In this document: positions 8,684 through 18,291 of the stretch, piece after piece
Layout: each line of letters opens with the position of its first letter
Position numbering within the stretch: position 1 is the first letter of the stretch
Assembly (NCBI RefSeq): GCF_000819785.1
Contig: NZ_CDBK01000014.1
Coordinates: forward strand, 124,001-188,000
Source: Aeromonas caviae
GTDB taxonomy: Bacteria > Pseudomonadota > Gammaproteobacteria > Enterobacterales > Aeromonadaceae
DNA: 64,000 nt
Direction: 5' to 3'
Notes under the pieces: model-generated
Database searches by the model: none
The model's input: only the letters and a program-made list of their open reading frames with translations
Told to the model about the DNA's origin: nothing
Made by a program: the position numbers and the translations under genes

Positions 8684-9565
8684 TCAGGACTCCGGCTGCG
8701 CCGCCGCATGATGCTCGGGGATCTTTACCTGCAACTGTTGCAGGCGACGGCGATCGGCGTGCATCACCTTGAACAGGTAGCCGTCGAGTTCGATCTCTTC
8801 ACCTTTCTTGGGCAGGTGGCTGAAGGCGTGCATCACCAGACCGCCGACGGTGTCCACCTCTTCATCGCTGAACTGGGTGCCGAAGAAGTCGTTGAAGTCC
8901 TCGATCTCGGTCAGCGCGCTCACCGAGAAGACCCGCTTGCTGATGCGGCGGATCTCTTCCGGCTCGTCCTCGATGTCGTCGAACTCGTCGTCAATCTCGC
9001 CGACGATGAGCTCCAGAATGTCCTCGATGGTCACGAGGCCGGAGACACCGCCAAATTCGTCCACCACGATGGCCATGTGGTAGCGTTCTTCCCGGAACTC
9101 CTTGAGCAGGCGATCGACCCGCTTGCTCTCCGGCACGATCACCGTGGGACGCAGGATCTTCTCCAGCTGGAGCGGTTCGCTGGCATGCTGGCCGCCAAAA
9201 CCGAACGGCAGCAGATCCTTGGCGAGCAAGATGCCCTCCACGTGATCCTTGTCTTCGTTGATCACCGGGAAGCGGGAGTGGCCGGATTCGATGATGACCG
9301 GCAGGAACTCGTCCACCGGCTGGGACTTCTCGATGGTCACCATCTGGGAGCGGGGGATCATGATGTCACGCACGCGCAGCTCGGCAATTTCGAGCACGCC
9401 CTCGATCATGTCCTTGGTGTCCTGATCGATGAGGTCCCGCTCTTCGGCATCGGCGATGACCTCTACCAGATCGTTGCGGTCTTTTGGCTCGCCCTGAAAG
9501 AGTTGGCTGAGTTTGTCGAGCCAGGTTTTCTTCGGCGAGCCGGTACTAGGGTGATCGTCGGTCAT
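8684..9565 (-). CDS. corC: CBS-domain protein CorC (YbeX), magnesium/cobalt homeostasis
   Basis: CorC/YbeX proteins are cytosolic CBS-pair proteins linked to Mg/Co efflux and, in E. coli, to ribosome and RNA metabolism with ybeYZ. The 293-residue protein has an acidic N-terminus, a CBS pair (RDIMIPRSQMVTI and the later MAIVVDEFGGVSGLVTIEDI) and a C-terminal CorC_HlyC domain (VDTVGGLVMHAF). No membrane segment is seen. It lies 95 bp downstream of ybeY in the conserved ybeZ-ybeY-corC order. Confidence 0.93.
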   Translation of the reverse strand: MTDDHPSTGSPKKTWLDKLSQLFQGEPKDRNDLVEVIADAEERDLIDQDTKDMIEGVLEIAELRVRDIMIPRSQMVTIEKSQPVDEFLPVIIESGHSRFPVINEDKDHVEGILLAKDLLPFGFGGQHASEPLQLEKILRPTVIVPESKRVDRLLKEFREERYHMAIVVDEFGGVSGLVTIEDILELIVGEIDDEFDDIEDEPEEIRRISKRVFSVSALTEIEDFNDFFGTQFSDEEVDTVGGLVMHAFSHLPKKGEEIELDGYLFKVMHADRRRLQQLQVKIPEHHAAAQPES

Positions 9566-9660
9566 TTTCTCTCTTGGTTACTCGTATGAACACACTTGAA
9601 ATCGTTGTGGCTATATGAGGATGGGCATCGGCTGTTTCAAGACGATGACCATCCGGTTCG

Positions 9661-10125
9661 TTACTCTTCGTCGTTCAGATAAGGATCGGCGAAGCCCAGT
9701 TCCTGCATGATGTCGCGCTCGAGCTGCTCCATCTCCTCGGCTTCCTCGTCCTCGATATGGTCATAACCTAGCAGATGCAGACTGCCATGCACAACCATGT
9801 GAGCCCAGTGGGCCATCAGGGGCTTGCCCTGTTCGACGGCTTCGGCCTCGACCACCTGGCGGCAGATCACCAGATCCCCGAGCAGGGGCAGCTCGAGACC
9901 CGGCGGCGCCTCGAAGGGGAAGGAGAGCACGTTGGTGGGCTTGTCCTTGCCGCGATAGGTGTGGTTGAGCTCGCGGCTCTCCGCCTCGTCCACCAGGCGC
10001 ACCGTCACCTCGGCCTCGGGCTGGAAGCCCAGAATGGTGCCGTCGAGCCAGCCTTGCAGCTGGGCCTCGGTCGGCAGGCCGTCCGGGCTGGCGCAGGCCA
10101 GTTGCAGATCCAGGGTCACGCTCAT
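9661..10125 (-). CDS. ybeY: Endoribonuclease YbeY
   Basis: YbeY is a zinc-dependent endoribonuclease needed for 16S rRNA 3'-end maturation and 70S quality control. The 154-residue protein has the family zinc motif [11 protein letters not shown], with ligands at His113, His117 and His123, preceded by the conserved TNVLSFPFE stretch. Its start overlaps the end of ybeZ by 4 bp (ATGA), consistent with coupling. The acidic C-terminal tail ([14 protein letters not shown]) is common in this family. Confidence 0.95.
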   Translation of the reverse strand: MSVTLDLQLACASPDGLPTEAQLQGWLDGTILGFQPEAEVTVRLVDEAESRELNHTYRGKDKPTNVLSFPFEAPPGLELPLLGDLVICRQVVEAEAVEQGKPLMAHWAHMVVHGSLHLLGYDHIEDEEAEEMEQLERDIMQELGFADPYLNDEE

Positions 10126-11180
10126 TGGGCACTCTCTTTGCTGGTGTTCTCGTTGCGGGGAGTGGCTGCGCTCTTCTCGGCCGCCTGCTGGGCATCGAAT
10201 GCCTCGTAGGCCTGCACGATGCGGGCCACCACGGGATGGCGCACCACGTCCTTGGACTCGAAGAAGTTGAAGGAGAGGCCATCGACCCCCTGCAACACCT
10301 CCAGGGCGTGGCGCAGACCGGATTTGGTGCTGCGAGGCAAGTCCACCTGGGTGATGTCGCCGGTCACCACCGCCTTGGAGTTGAAGCCGATGCGGGTCAG
10401 GAACATCTTCATCTGTTCCGTGGTGGTGTTCTGGGCCTCGTCCAGGATGATAAAGGCGTCATTCAAGGTTCTGCCTCGCATGTAGGCAAGCGGTGCAACC
10501 TCGATGACGTTGCGCTCCATCAGCTTCTCCACCCGCTCGAAGCCCAGCATCTCGAACAGGGCGTCGTAGAGGGGGCGCAGGTAGGGGTCCACCTTCTGGG
10601 AAAGATCGCCGGGCAGAAAGCCGAGCTTCTCACCGGCTTCCACCGCCGGGCGGGTCAGCAGGATGCGGCGGATCTCCTGGCGCTCCAGGGCATCCACGGC
10701 GGCGGCCACGGCGAGATAGGTCTTGCCGGTCCCGGCGGGCCCGATGCCGAAGCTGATGTCGTGGCGCACGATATTGGCGATGTACTGGGCCTGGTTCGGG
10801 CTGCGGGGCTTGATGAGACCGCGCTTGGTCTTGACCGTGACCTCCTTGCCGTAGGGCAGGGAAGGGGCGGGGTCGTCGTCCTGCTCCAGCACGCGGGACT
10901 CCTGCACCGCCAGGTGCACCATCTCGGGGGTGATGTCGCTCACCTTGCTCCCCTTGAGGGGCTGGGTTTCCACATAGAGGTGCTTGAGGATGACGGCAGC
11001 CGCCTCCACCTGGGCCTGCTTGCCGATCACTTGGAAGTGGTTGTCCCGGTAGCTTATCTCGATGCCGAGACGTCGCTCCAGCTGCTTGAGGTTGTCGTCA
11101 AAGGGTCCGCACAGGCTGGCGAGGCGCTGGTTGTCGGCGGGTTCAAGGTGCAGATTCAGGGTGGAGATGTGTCGGCTCAA
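10122..11180 (-). CDS. ybeZ: PhoH-like ATPase YbeZ
   Basis: YbeZ is a PhoH-family P-loop NTPase that physically pairs with YbeY in rRNA processing and quality control. The 352-residue protein has an N-terminal KH-like region, then Walker A (GPAGTGKT) near residue 150 and Walker B ([10 protein letters not shown]) near residue 245. It is the middle gene of miaB-ybeZ-ybeY-corC. A GC-rich hairpin without a T-tract (about 11202-11222) lies between miaB and ybeZ and probably does not terminate transcription. Confidence 0.95.
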   Translation of the reverse strand: MSRHISTLNLHLEPADNQRLASLCGPFDDNLKQLERRLGIEISYRDNHFQVIGKQAQVEAAAVILKHLYVETQPLKGSKVSDITPEMVHLAVQESRVLEQDDDPAPSLPYGKEVTVKTKRGLIKPRSPNQAQYIANIVRHDISFGIGPAGTGKTYLAVAAAVDALERQEIRRILLTRPAVEAGEKLGFLPGDLSQKVDPYLRPLYDALFEMLGFERVEKLMERNVIEVAPLAYMRGRTLNDAFIILDEAQNTTTEQMKMFLTRIGFNSKAVVTGDITQVDLPRSTKSGLRHALEVLQGVDGLSFNFFESKDVVRHPVVARIVQAYEAFDAQQAAEKSAATPRNENTSKESAQ

Positions 11181-11230
11181 GGTGTCCTCTTATCGGTTGT
11201 TCCCCCGCCAGGGGGCGGGGGAGAGAGTCA

Positions 11231-12664
11231 TCAATGGGGTCTGAAGGCCGCAACGCCCAGATCATCGGGCACGTTGTCAGGACGACGGGCGAGGATCTCG
11301 CTCGGGGCCGTGGCGATGCGCAGGTTCATTTCGTCCTCGCCGCGGATGAAGCGGCCGCGCAGGGAGTAGGGGCGTACGTCGGTGATCTCCACGTCGGCGA
11401 AGCCGCCGATGAGGCGGTGCGGCCCCTCGAAGTTGACCACCCGGTTGTTCTCGGTGCGGCCACTGAGCTGCATGGGATCCATCTTGGAGGGCCCCTCCAC
11501 CAGGATGCGCTGCACCGAGCCCAGCATGGCGCGGCCGATGAGCATGGACTGGTGATTGATGCGGTTTTGCAGTCGAGTCAGGCGGGCCTTCTTCACCTCC
11601 ATGTCGACGTCATCGGGCAGGTCCGCGGCCGGGGTACCGGGGCGCGGGCTGTAGATGAAGCTGAAGCTCATGTCGAAGTTGATCTCCTCGATGAGTTTCA
11701 TGGTGGCCTCGAAGTCTTCGTCCGTCTCGTTCGGGAAGCCGACGATAAAGTCGGAGCTCATGGTGATGTCGGGACGCACGGCGCGCAGGCGGCGGATCTT
11801 GGACTTGTACTCCAGCACGGTGTGCGGGCGCTTCATCATGGTCAGGATGCGATCCGAGCCGCTCTGGATGGGCAAGTGCAGGAAGCTGACCACCTCGGGG
11901 GTATCACGATAGACCTCGATGATGTCGTCGGTGAACTCGACCGGGTGGCTGGTGGTGTAGCGAATGCGGTCGATGCCGTCGATGGCAGCCACCAGGCGCA
12001 GCAGTTCGGCGAAGGTGCAGACCTCCCCGTCGAAGGTCGGCCCCCGGTAGGCGTTGACGTTCTGGCCGAGCAGGTTCACTTCGCGCACCCCTTGCTGGGC
12101 GAGCTGGGCGATTTCATAGAGCACGTCATCCAGTGGCCGGCTCACCTCCTCGCCACGGGTGTAGGGCACCACGCAGAAGGAGCAGTACTTGGAGCAGCCT
12201 TCCATGATGGAAACGAAGGCGGTCGCCCCCTCGGCACGGGGTTCGGGCAGGTTGTCGAACTTCTCGATTTCGGGGAAGGCGATGTCCACCTGGGCACCGC
12301 GCCCCTCCTGCACCTGCTTGATCATGGTCGGCAGGCGGTGCAGGGTCTGGGGTCCGAAGACGATGTCCACATAGGGCGCCCGGCTGCGCAGGTTCTCCCC
12401 TTCCTGGGAGGCGACGCAGCCGCCCACCCCGATCACCAGCCCCGGTTTTTTCGCCTTGAGCTTCTTCCAGCGACCGAGCTGGTGGAACACCTTCTCCTGG
12501 GCCTTCTCGCGGATGGAACAGGTGTTGAGCAGCAGCACATCTGCCTCTTCCGGCTCCTCGGTAAGCGTGTAGCCATTGCTGGCATCCAGCAGGTCCGCCA
12601 TCTTGGACGAGTCGTACTCGTTCATCTGGCAGCCCCAGGTCTTGATATGAAGTTTCTTGCTCAT
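11231..12664 (-). CDS. miaB: tRNA-2-methylthio-N6-dimethylallyladenosine synthase MiaB
   Basis: MiaB is a radical-SAM methylthiotransferase that converts i6A37 to ms2i6A37 in tRNAs reading UNN codons. The 477-residue protein shows the three N-terminal cluster cysteines (Cys12 in [11 protein letters not shown], Cys49, Cys83). The radical-SAM triad is Cys157, Cys161 and Cys164 in [16 protein letters not shown], and a TRAM domain lies at the C-terminus. It heads the ybeZ-ybeY-corC string and is divergent from ubiF, as in E. coli. Confidence 0.97.
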   Translation of the reverse strand: MSKKLHIKTWGCQMNEYDSSKMADLLDASNGYTLTEEPEEADVLLLNTCSIREKAQEKVFHQLGRWKKLKAKKPGLVIGVGGCVASQEGENLRSRAPYVDIVFGPQTLHRLPTMIKQVQEGRGAQVDIAFPEIEKFDNLPEPRAEGATAFVSIMEGCSKYCSFCVVPYTRGEEVSRPLDDVLYEIAQLAQQGVREVNLLGQNVNAYRGPTFDGEVCTFAELLRLVAAIDGIDRIRYTTSHPVEFTDDIIEVYRDTPEVVSFLHLPIQSGSDRILTMMKRPHTVLEYKSKIRRLRAVRPDITMSSDFIVGFPNETDEDFEATMKLIEEINFDMSFSFIYSPRPGTPAADLPDDVDMEVKKARLTRLQNRINHQSMLIGRAMLGSVQRILVEGPSKMDPMQLSGRTENNRVVNFEGPHRLIGGFADVEITDVRPYSLRGRFIRGEDEMNLRIATAPSEILARRPDNVPDDLGVAAFRPH

Positions 12665-12889
12665 TGCTTCTCGTGACTGGTTTTGAAATCGGCAGGGTCA
12701 AAGGACCGGCCATTTTACTCCGCAATCCCGGTGCTGACCAGTCTGGGGCCGCCCGTCGCCATCAGGGCCGGCTTGTCGTCGGCAATTGCGCATCCCCCTC
12801 ACTGTTTCTGCCGCCTCCTTGCGTTATCATGCCCCATTCGGTTCGGCCCTTGCCCCTTATCGCGGGGGACTCCTTGCAGGAATCAAGTT

Positions 12890-14053
12890 ATGGAACAGTG
12901 TGATATCGCCATCGTCGGCGCCGGCATGGTGGGCGCCGCCACCGCCTGCCTGCTGGCGGCAGAGGGGCTCTCGGTTCGGGTCATCGAGACCCGGTTGCCC
13001 GAGCCCTATGCCCCCGAGCAGTCGCTGGATCTGCGGGTTTCCGCCATCAGTCAGGCCTCGGTGGCGCTGCTGACCCGGGCCGGTGCCTGGCAATATCTGC
13101 AGCAGATGCGGCTGTGCCCCTACCGTCGGCTGGAGACCTGGGAGCTGGACGGCTTCGCTACCCGCTTCGACGCGGTGGATCTCGGGCTGCCCCAGCTCGG
13201 CTACATCATCGAGAACCGGCTGATCCAGCTCGCACTGCTGAAAAGGATGGAGGATTTCCCGACCATCCAGACCCATACCCCGGCGGCGGTGACGAGTCTG
13301 CGCCAGAGTGCGGATGACGCCGTGCTGACTCTGGATGACGGCACCGAGCTGCAGGCGCGCTGGGTGCTGGCCTGCGATGGTGCCGAATCCCACACCCGGC
13401 GATTGGCCGGTATCGGGGTGTCGCGTTTCGAGTACCGCCAGCACTGCATGCTGATCAACATCGACACCGATTTTGCCCAGGAAGACATCACCTGGCAGCA
13501 GTTCACCCCGAGCGGCCCGCGGGCCTTCCTGCCGCTGCCGGGCCGCCATGGCTCCCTGGTCTGGTATGACAGCCCGGCCCGCATCCGGGCGCTGGCCGCC
13601 ATGAGCAACGAGGCCCTGGCCGTCGAGGTGCGCCGCCACTTCCCGAGCCGCCTTGGCGGTTTCACCGTGACGGCCAAGGGGAGCTTCCCCCTGGTGCGCC
13701 GCCACGCCAACGACTATCACGCCGGGCGAGTGGTGCTGCTCGGGGATGCGGCCCACACCATCAACCCGCTGGCGGGGCAGGGGGTGAACCTCGGTTTCAA
13801 GGACGTGGCCTGCTGGGCCGGGTTGCTCGGCAAGGCGGGGGCACAGTGGCACGAGCTGGCGCTGGCCGGGCGTTACGAGGGGCGACGCCGCCCTGACAAC
13901 CTGCTGATGCAGTCGGGGATGGATCTCTTCTACGGGGTCTTCAGCAACGAGATAGGCCCCCTCAGGCTTGCCCGCAACCTGGCGCTGAATCTGGCGGACA
14001 AGGCGGGCCCCCTCAAGGAGATGGCGCTACGCTATGCGCTTGGGCTGGTATGA
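12890..14053 (+). CDS. ubiF: FAD-dependent ubiquinone hydroxylase UbiF (UbiH/UbiF/VisC family)
   Basis: UbiF is the flavin monooxygenase that hydroxylates the ring of a late ubiquinone intermediate (C6 position). The 387-residue protein starts MEQCDIAIVGAGMVGAAT (Rossmann GxGxxG), with AGGA upstream, and carries the second FAD motif GDAAHTINPLAGQGVNLGF. The long in-frame extension to 12683 overlaps the miaB promoter region and is not credible. Assignment as UbiF rather than UbiH or UbiI rests on the divergent miaB-ubiF synteny. Confidence 0.87.
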   Translation: MEQCDIAIVGAGMVGAATACLLAAEGLSVRVIETRLPEPYAPEQSLDLRVSAISQASVALLTRAGAWQYLQQMRLCPYRRLETWELDGFATRFDAVDLGLPQLGYIIENRLIQLALLKRMEDFPTIQTHTPAAVTSLRQSADDAVLTLDDGTELQARWVLACDGAESHTRRLAGIGVSRFEYRQHCMLINIDTDFAQEDITWQQFTPSGPRAFLPLPGRHGSLVWYDSPARIRALAAMSNEALAVEVRRHFPSRLGGFTVTAKGSFPLVRRHANDYHAGRVVLLGDAAHTINPLAGQGVNLGFKDVACWAGLLGKAGAQWHELALAGRYEGRRRPDNLLMQSGMDLFYGVFSNEIGPLRLARNLALNLADKAGPLKEMALRYALGLV

Positions 14054-14072
14054 GGCAGTGCGTGGCACTGCC
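14054..14072 (+). other. Hairpin after ubiF
   Basis: A perfect 8-bp stem (GGCAGTGC with complement) and 3-base loop immediately follows the ubiF stop. No T-tract follows, so it is a 3'-end structure or a Rho-related element rather than a clear intrinsic terminator. Confidence 0.4.
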
Positions 14073-14192
14073 AGGTGCCAATCGGGTGGCATATCAATCC
14101 GTGTGATGGTGCCAGCCAGTTTTTTATATGGCCGCGAGGAGTGATCCTGGCGGCGCAGGGGAAAAACGGCCTCAGGCAAGGGGGGGCACACC

Positions 14193-14768
14193 ATGAACAA
14201 GGCATTGCTGGTGATCGATTTCATCAACGACATCGCCCACCCGGACGGGCGCATCGCCGCCTCGGCGGCCCAGGTGATCGAGCAGGACGCCATTGCGCAC
14301 GCCAACCAAGCGCTGGCTCATGCCCGCGCTCACGGCTGGCTGGTGGTGCTCATCAAGGTGGGGTTTGACGAGGGCTATCTGCTGCAACCCAAGGGCTCCC
14401 CCATGTTTGGCCGTGCCCGGCAGTTCGGGGCCCTCTCCCTGGCCGACAGCGGCACCGACTTTCACCCGGAGCTCGATGTGCAACCCGGGGATCTGGTGCT
14501 GACCAAACCCAGAGTCAGCCCCTTCTACGGCACGGCGCTGGAGCCTGCGCTACGGGCCAATCGCATCGAGCATCTCTATGTGTGCGGCGTGAGCACCAGC
14601 TGGGCCATTCAGGGGGCGGTGCGAGATGGCCACGATCGGGACTACGCCATCACCATCCTGGAAGATGCCTGCGCGGCGGCGGATGCCGCAGAACATCAGG
14701 CTTCCCTGCGCATGCTCGGTCGCATTGCCGAGATCATCAAGGTCGCGGAGCTGGCGGAACGGGACTGA
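14193..14768 (+). CDS. Isochorismatase-family cysteine hydrolase
   Basis: This 191-residue protein belongs to the isochorismatase-like amidohydrolase family (nicotinamidase, N-carbamoylsarcosine amidase and relatives). It opens MNKALLVIDFINDIAH, which contains the catalytic Asp (Asp9). Lys appears in LVLTKPRVSPFYGT, and the nucleophile Cys in LYVCGVSTSWAIQGAV about residue 131. The exact substrate cannot be read from sequence. A LysR regulator lies convergently just downstream, which does not prove a link. Confidence 0.85.
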   Translation: MNKALLVIDFINDIAHPDGRIAASAAQVIEQDAIAHANQALAHARAHGWLVVLIKVGFDEGYLLQPKGSPMFGRARQFGALSLADSGTDFHPELDVQPGDLVLTKPRVSPFYGTALEPALRANRIEHLYVCGVSTSWAIQGAVRDGHDRDYAITILEDACAAADAAEHQASLRMLGRIAEIIKVAELAERD

Positions 14769-14790
14769 GCCCGGCCATCCTCTCCTGCAG

Positions 14791-14818
14791 GCATCTCATG
14801 CATCTCATGCATCTCATG
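14791..14818. repeat. Triple 9-bp direct repeat
   Basis: The unit CATCTCATG occurs three times head to tail between the isochorismatase stop and the 3' end of the convergent lysR gene, a possible slippage-prone tract. Confidence 0.8.
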
Positions 14819-15695
14819 CGGGCTCGGGGTGCGTTTCTCTCACCATGGCGAGGAAGCGATCCCGAATGGGATCGGCAAATTCCGGGTTCCACACCAGGCT
14901 GATTTCCCATTCCGACCAGGGGCCGGAGAGAGGGTAGAGGGTCACCTCCTTGCCCGCGATGAACCCTACGCTGCGCGGCAGGATGGCGTTGCCGATACCG
15001 GCGGCCACCAGGGCGACCAGGGTCTGGATGTCTTCCGCCTCCTGGATGAGACCGGTCAGCCGGTTGGCGCCGAGAAAGCGGGCGATCTGCTGGCTGAGAC
15101 CCGGACAGCGATGGCCCACCATCTGCAGCAAGGGATCGCGGATCAGCGCCCGCTCCAGGTCGAAGTCCGACCCTGCCACCTGGGTGGGGACGGCCAGCAC
15201 CAGTCTGTCCGTCAGCAACCTGTGTTCCCTCAGCTGCGGCGCATCAGGCCGTCGCATGAAGCCCAGTTGCAGCCGACCCGCCAGCAAGTGCTCCTGCTGG
15301 ATGGCGGAGGTGGTGTCCCGCAGGTGGACCAGCACGTCGGGGGCCTGCTGTTTGAAACGGGCCACCAGGGAGGGGGCCAGTGCGAAGCTGGAGAGCCCGA
15401 ACCCGATGTTGAGGCGTCCGGCGGCACCGCTTGCCAGCGCCAGGGCATGCTGCTCGAATCCCTTGCCGTGATCCACCAGAGCCATGGCCTGGGGCAGCAA
15501 CTGGAGGCCGATGGCGGTCAGCTCGGCCCCGTGGCGGCCCCGGTTGAACAGGGTGCTGCCGAGGGCCTGCTCCAGCCCCTGGATCTGCTTGGTCAGGGCC
15601 GGTTGCGTCACAAAAAGCCGGCTGGCCGCCTCCCGGTAGTTGGCACTCTCGGCCAGCATGACGAAGGCCTGCAATTGTCTCAGGTCGAATCTCAT
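14814..15695 (-). CDS. LysR-family transcriptional regulator
   Basis: A 293-residue LysR-type regulator: an N-terminal winged helix (MRFDLRQLQAFVMLAESANY, then FVTQPALTKQIQGLE) followed by a two-lobed effector domain. It is convergent with the isochorismatase-like gene and divergent from the small ORF at 15810. The 114-bp AT-rich divergent spacer probably holds its operator and the promoter of the 15810-16702 pair. The effector is unknown. Confidence 0.9.
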   Translation of the reverse strand: MRFDLRQLQAFVMLAESANYREAASRLFVTQPALTKQIQGLEQALGSTLFNRGRHGAELTAIGLQLLPQAMALVDHGKGFEQHALALASGAAGRLNIGFGLSSFALAPSLVARFKQQAPDVLVHLRDTTSAIQQEHLLAGRLQLGFMRRPDAPQLREHRLLTDRLVLAVPTQVAGSDFDLERALIRDPLLQMVGHRCPGLSQQIARFLGANRLTGLIQEAEDIQTLVALVAAGIGNAILPRSVGFIAGKEVTLYPLSGPWSEWEISLVWNPEFADPIRDRFLAMVRETHPEPA

Positions 15696-15809
15696 TCCAT
15701 TTGGTTATCCAATGTGGCGATTTATTGATTATAAATTATCTAATCTCCTTGTTCTAATGGTCTCGAAACGGGCCTGCTTGCCCGCTGTTCAGCCACAAGG
15801 AGTCATGTT

Positions 15810-16034
15810 ATGTCGAGCGAACGCTATCTGTTTTTGATCAAGGGGAGCCTGGTGATGGCTCAGCCGCTGGCCGCACCGGAGACCGGGGAGCTGCTGACCA
15901 GTCTGTTGCAGCAGGGGTTCGTCGTCGCCCCCTTGCCGGTGTGGGCCAGCAATGCGGAGCAGGCGCTCGCCTGTTACGAGGCCGCTGCCCAGCGGCAGGT
16001 CTTCGCCGATGCGCTGGCGGGGAGAGCCCTGTGA
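15810..16034 (+). CDS. Small protein of unknown function coupled to the HAD gene
   Basis: A 74-residue ORF beginning MSSERYLFLIKGSLVM, with AAGGAG 7 bases before the ATG. It has no membrane helix, no signal peptide and no recognised motif. The alternation of hydrophobic residues suggests a small alpha/beta domain, and the N-terminal YLFLIKG stretch resembles a beta strand of a ferredoxin-like fold, but this is only an impression. Its TGA overlaps the GTG start of the HAD gene (GTGA), so the two are translationally coupled. Confidence 0.65.
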   Translation: MSSERYLFLIKGSLVMAQPLAAPETGELLTSLLQQGFVVAPLPVWASNAEQALACYEAAAQRQVFADALAGRAL

Positions 16035-16702
16035 GCGCGGTGCGCGTGAAGGCCGCGGCCCTGCTGCTGGACATGGACGGGACCCTGGTCCACTCCACCG
16101 GCGACGTGGAAGTCGTGTGGCGGCGCTGGTGTCAGCACCATGGGCTGGATCCCGCTCCCGTGCTCGCCATGTGTCACGGCGTGCGCTCACGGGAGGTGAT
16201 AGGGGCCCTGGCTCCCCAGTTGGACATGGCGGTGGAGGTGGCCCTGCTCGACGATCTGGAGATGGCATACGCTGCGGCGCCGATACCTCTGGACGGTGCC
16301 CGGCGACGGCTCGAACAGCTGCCGTCGACGCGCTGGGCGCTGGTGACTTCCGCAAGCCGGAGGGTGGCAGAGCACCGGCTGCTGCACGCCGGATTGCCGC
16401 TGCCCCGACTCCTGGTGTGTGCCGGTGATGTGGTACGGGGCAAGCCGGATCCCGAGCCTTATTTGCTGGCTTCCAGCCGGTTGGGACTGGCTCCGGCCGA
16501 TTGCCTGGTGTTCGAGGATGCACCAGCGGGCATCGCCAGCGCCCTGCAGGCGGGTTGCCAGGTGGTGCAGATGGGGGGAACAAGGCGGTATGACGACAGG
16601 CTCAAGGGCTGGCTGCGGGACTGGCGCGGGATCGAGATCGAGGTGGCACCAGACGGGCTCCATCTTCATCTGCCCGCCCCGCTGCCGGCAGAGGCCGGAT
16701 GA
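16031..16702 (+). CDS. HAD-superfamily phosphatase (beta-phosphoglucomutase/sugar-phosphatase type)
   Basis: A 223-residue HAD hydrolase from a GTG start that overlaps the stop of the preceding small ORF. Motif I is LLLDMDGTLVHST (Asp14, Asp16), motif II is the Ser/Thr in ALVTSASRR, the motif III Lys is in GKPDPEPYL, and motif IV is VFEDAPAGIASALQAG. The DMDGTL plus GKPDPEPY pattern is typical of small sugar-phosphate phosphatases such as HxpA/YfbT. The substrate is not assignable. Confidence 0.85.
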   Translation: MSAVRVKAAALLLDMDGTLVHSTGDVEVVWRRWCQHHGLDPAPVLAMCHGVRSREVIGALAPQLDMAVEVALLDDLEMAYAAAPIPLDGARRRLEQLPSTRWALVTSASRRVAEHRLLHAGLPLPRLLVCAGDVVRGKPDPEPYLLASSRLGLAPADCLVFEDAPAGIASALQAGCQVVQMGGTRRYDDRLKGWLRDWRGIEIEVAPDGLHLHLPAPLPAEAG

Positions 16703-16723
16703 TGACGACAAGGGGCATGCCAT

Positions 16724-18184
16724 TCAGGCGCCGCAAGATTGCCCGATGCTGGGGGAAGCCTGCTCGGCCGAATAGCGTTCCACCCGGTTGCGGCCATTGT
16801 GCTTGGCCAGATAGAGCGCCTGATCGGCGCGAGAGAGCAGCTCGTCCAGATTGAAGGGGCCCTCTTTCTGGGAGGCGATACCGATGCTGACTGTGATGCA
16901 GACGGCGGGCTCGGCTCCCTTTTCTTCCCCTGGCTGCGCGACGATTTTTCGCAGCCGCTCGGCAACTGCCATTGCCTGCTCCTCGCTGAGGCCGGGCCAG
17001 ATGGCCACGAACTCCTCTCCCCCCAGGCGACAGAAGAGATCCCCCGGTCGAAGCTGGTCGCGCACACGGGCCGCGAAGCTGCTCAACTGGTTGTCACCCT
17101 CTTCGTGACCGTGACGATCATTGATGCGTTTGAAATGATCGATGTCCAGCATGCAGATCGCCACAGGGTAGCGCTGCACCGTGAGGTACTGGAGCAGTTC
17201 GTTGGCGGCCGACCAGAAGCCGGCCCGGTTCAGCGCACCGGTCAGGTGATCGTGGTGGGCCAGGTGTTTCATCTCCCGCAGCAGGCTGTTGCGGGCCGCC
17301 ATGATGCTGGCGGCGGTCAGGGGGGTGAGAGCGATCAACATGACCCCTATCCGGACGGAGAACATCCAGTACTGGGTCTGGACATCGTGATTGATGACGA
17401 GGTGGCCGTTTGAGAGGGCGATCAGGATCAGGGTGCTGTAACTCAGGGTCAGCAGGCTGGTGGCGAAGACGGAGTAGGTGACGGCGCACCAGAGCAGCGC
17501 CGGTACCGGGAAGGCGATGGATCCCGGCCCCTCGACGAGCAGGGTGAGCAGCAGGGAGGCCACCAGGCTCAGCAGCGGCATCAATCTGGCCCAGGAGAAC
17601 TCGGTGCGGTAAAGGAGGGTGCGCCAGGGGGGCACGCTGTCATGGGGAGGCAGTGTCAGGAGCACCGGCAGTATGGTCATGTAGTTCACCAGCTCGCTGG
17701 CAAACCAGAAGCCCAGCCCGTAGAGCGGGGGGCCCAGAGACAGGATGGGATTGATGATGGCGCCGACCACGCCGGCGGCGAGGGAGGCGGCCAGAGTGTT
17801 TCGCAGCAGGAGCACGAGGGAGGTGGGGCGCCTGAGGAGCTTGTCGGCAGGCGCGAGCCGATGCATCAGCAGATACCCGACGCCGATGCCGGCCAGGTTG
17901 CCGCAGGTCAGCAGGATGGTTTTGAACAGGGGCTCGCCGGTGAAGAGGGCGGCGAGAAAAAAGCCCAGTATGCCGCCGGCCCAGCCCGCCGGGGTGGCCA
18001 GGCGTGGATAGCGCACCATGCAGCCGAGCAGGACCGCATTGGCAGGCCAGAAGGCCGCCAGCAGGTTGGGGGGGCGGGTGAAGATGCCGATCAGCGAGAA
18101 CAGCAGTACCAGGGCGGCGACACACAACAGAGCGGACAAGGGCGTCAATGTGCATGAGGTACGTTGGCGTGCGATGTCCCCCAT
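16724..18184 (-). CDS. MASE1-GGDEF diguanylate cyclase
   Basis: A membrane diguanylate cyclase of 486 residues making c-di-GMP from two GTP. The N-terminus is a MASE1 sensor of multiple membrane helices with the hallmark AAFWPANAVLLG. The C-terminal GGDEF domain has the active loop RLGGEEF. An RxxD inhibitory site (RPGD) lies five residues before GGEEF, so product feedback is likely. The start follows AGGAGG. It is a separate unit between two convergent or tandem neighbours; no partner phosphodiesterase lies nearby. Confidence 0.92.
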   Translation of the reverse strand: MGDIARQRTSCTLTPLSALLCVAALVLLFSLIGIFTRPPNLLAAFWPANAVLLGCMVRYPRLATPAGWAGGILGFFLAALFTGEPLFKTILLTCGNLAGIGVGYLLMHRLAPADKLLRRPTSLVLLLRNTLAASLAAGVVGAIINPILSLGPPLYGLGFWFASELVNYMTILPVLLTLPPHDSVPPWRTLLYRTEFSWARLMPLLSLVASLLLTLLVEGPGSIAFPVPALLWCAVTYSVFATSLLTLSYSTLILIALSNGHLVINHDVQTQYWMFSVRIGVMLIALTPLTAASIMAARNSLLREMKHLAHHDHLTGALNRAGFWSAANELLQYLTVQRYPVAICMLDIDHFKRINDRHGHEEGDNQLSSFAARVRDQLRPGDLFCRLGGEEFVAIWPGLSEEQAMAVAERLRKIVAQPGEEKGAEPAVCITVSIGIASQKEGPFNLDELLSRADQALYLAKHNGRNRVERYSAEQASPSIGQSCGA

Positions 18185-18258
18185 GGGGACCTCCTGACAA
18201 GAGAGCGTTTGTTCAGAGTATGGCTGGCACGTGACAAGGGTGAACGAGGGGGAGAGAA

Positions 18259-18285
18259 GAAAACGCCCCCTGTTGGAGGGGGCGT
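18259..18285 (-). terminator. Terminator after the nitroreductase-family gene
   Basis: A 9-bp stem (ACGCCCCCT with complement) and 5-base loop, followed on the minus strand by TTTTC, lies 6 bp past the stop codon. Confidence 0.85.
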
Positions 18286-18291
18286 GAAGGC

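Noticed and set aside
14791-14818. CRISPR-like short repeats
   Set aside because: The unit is only 9 bp with no spacers.
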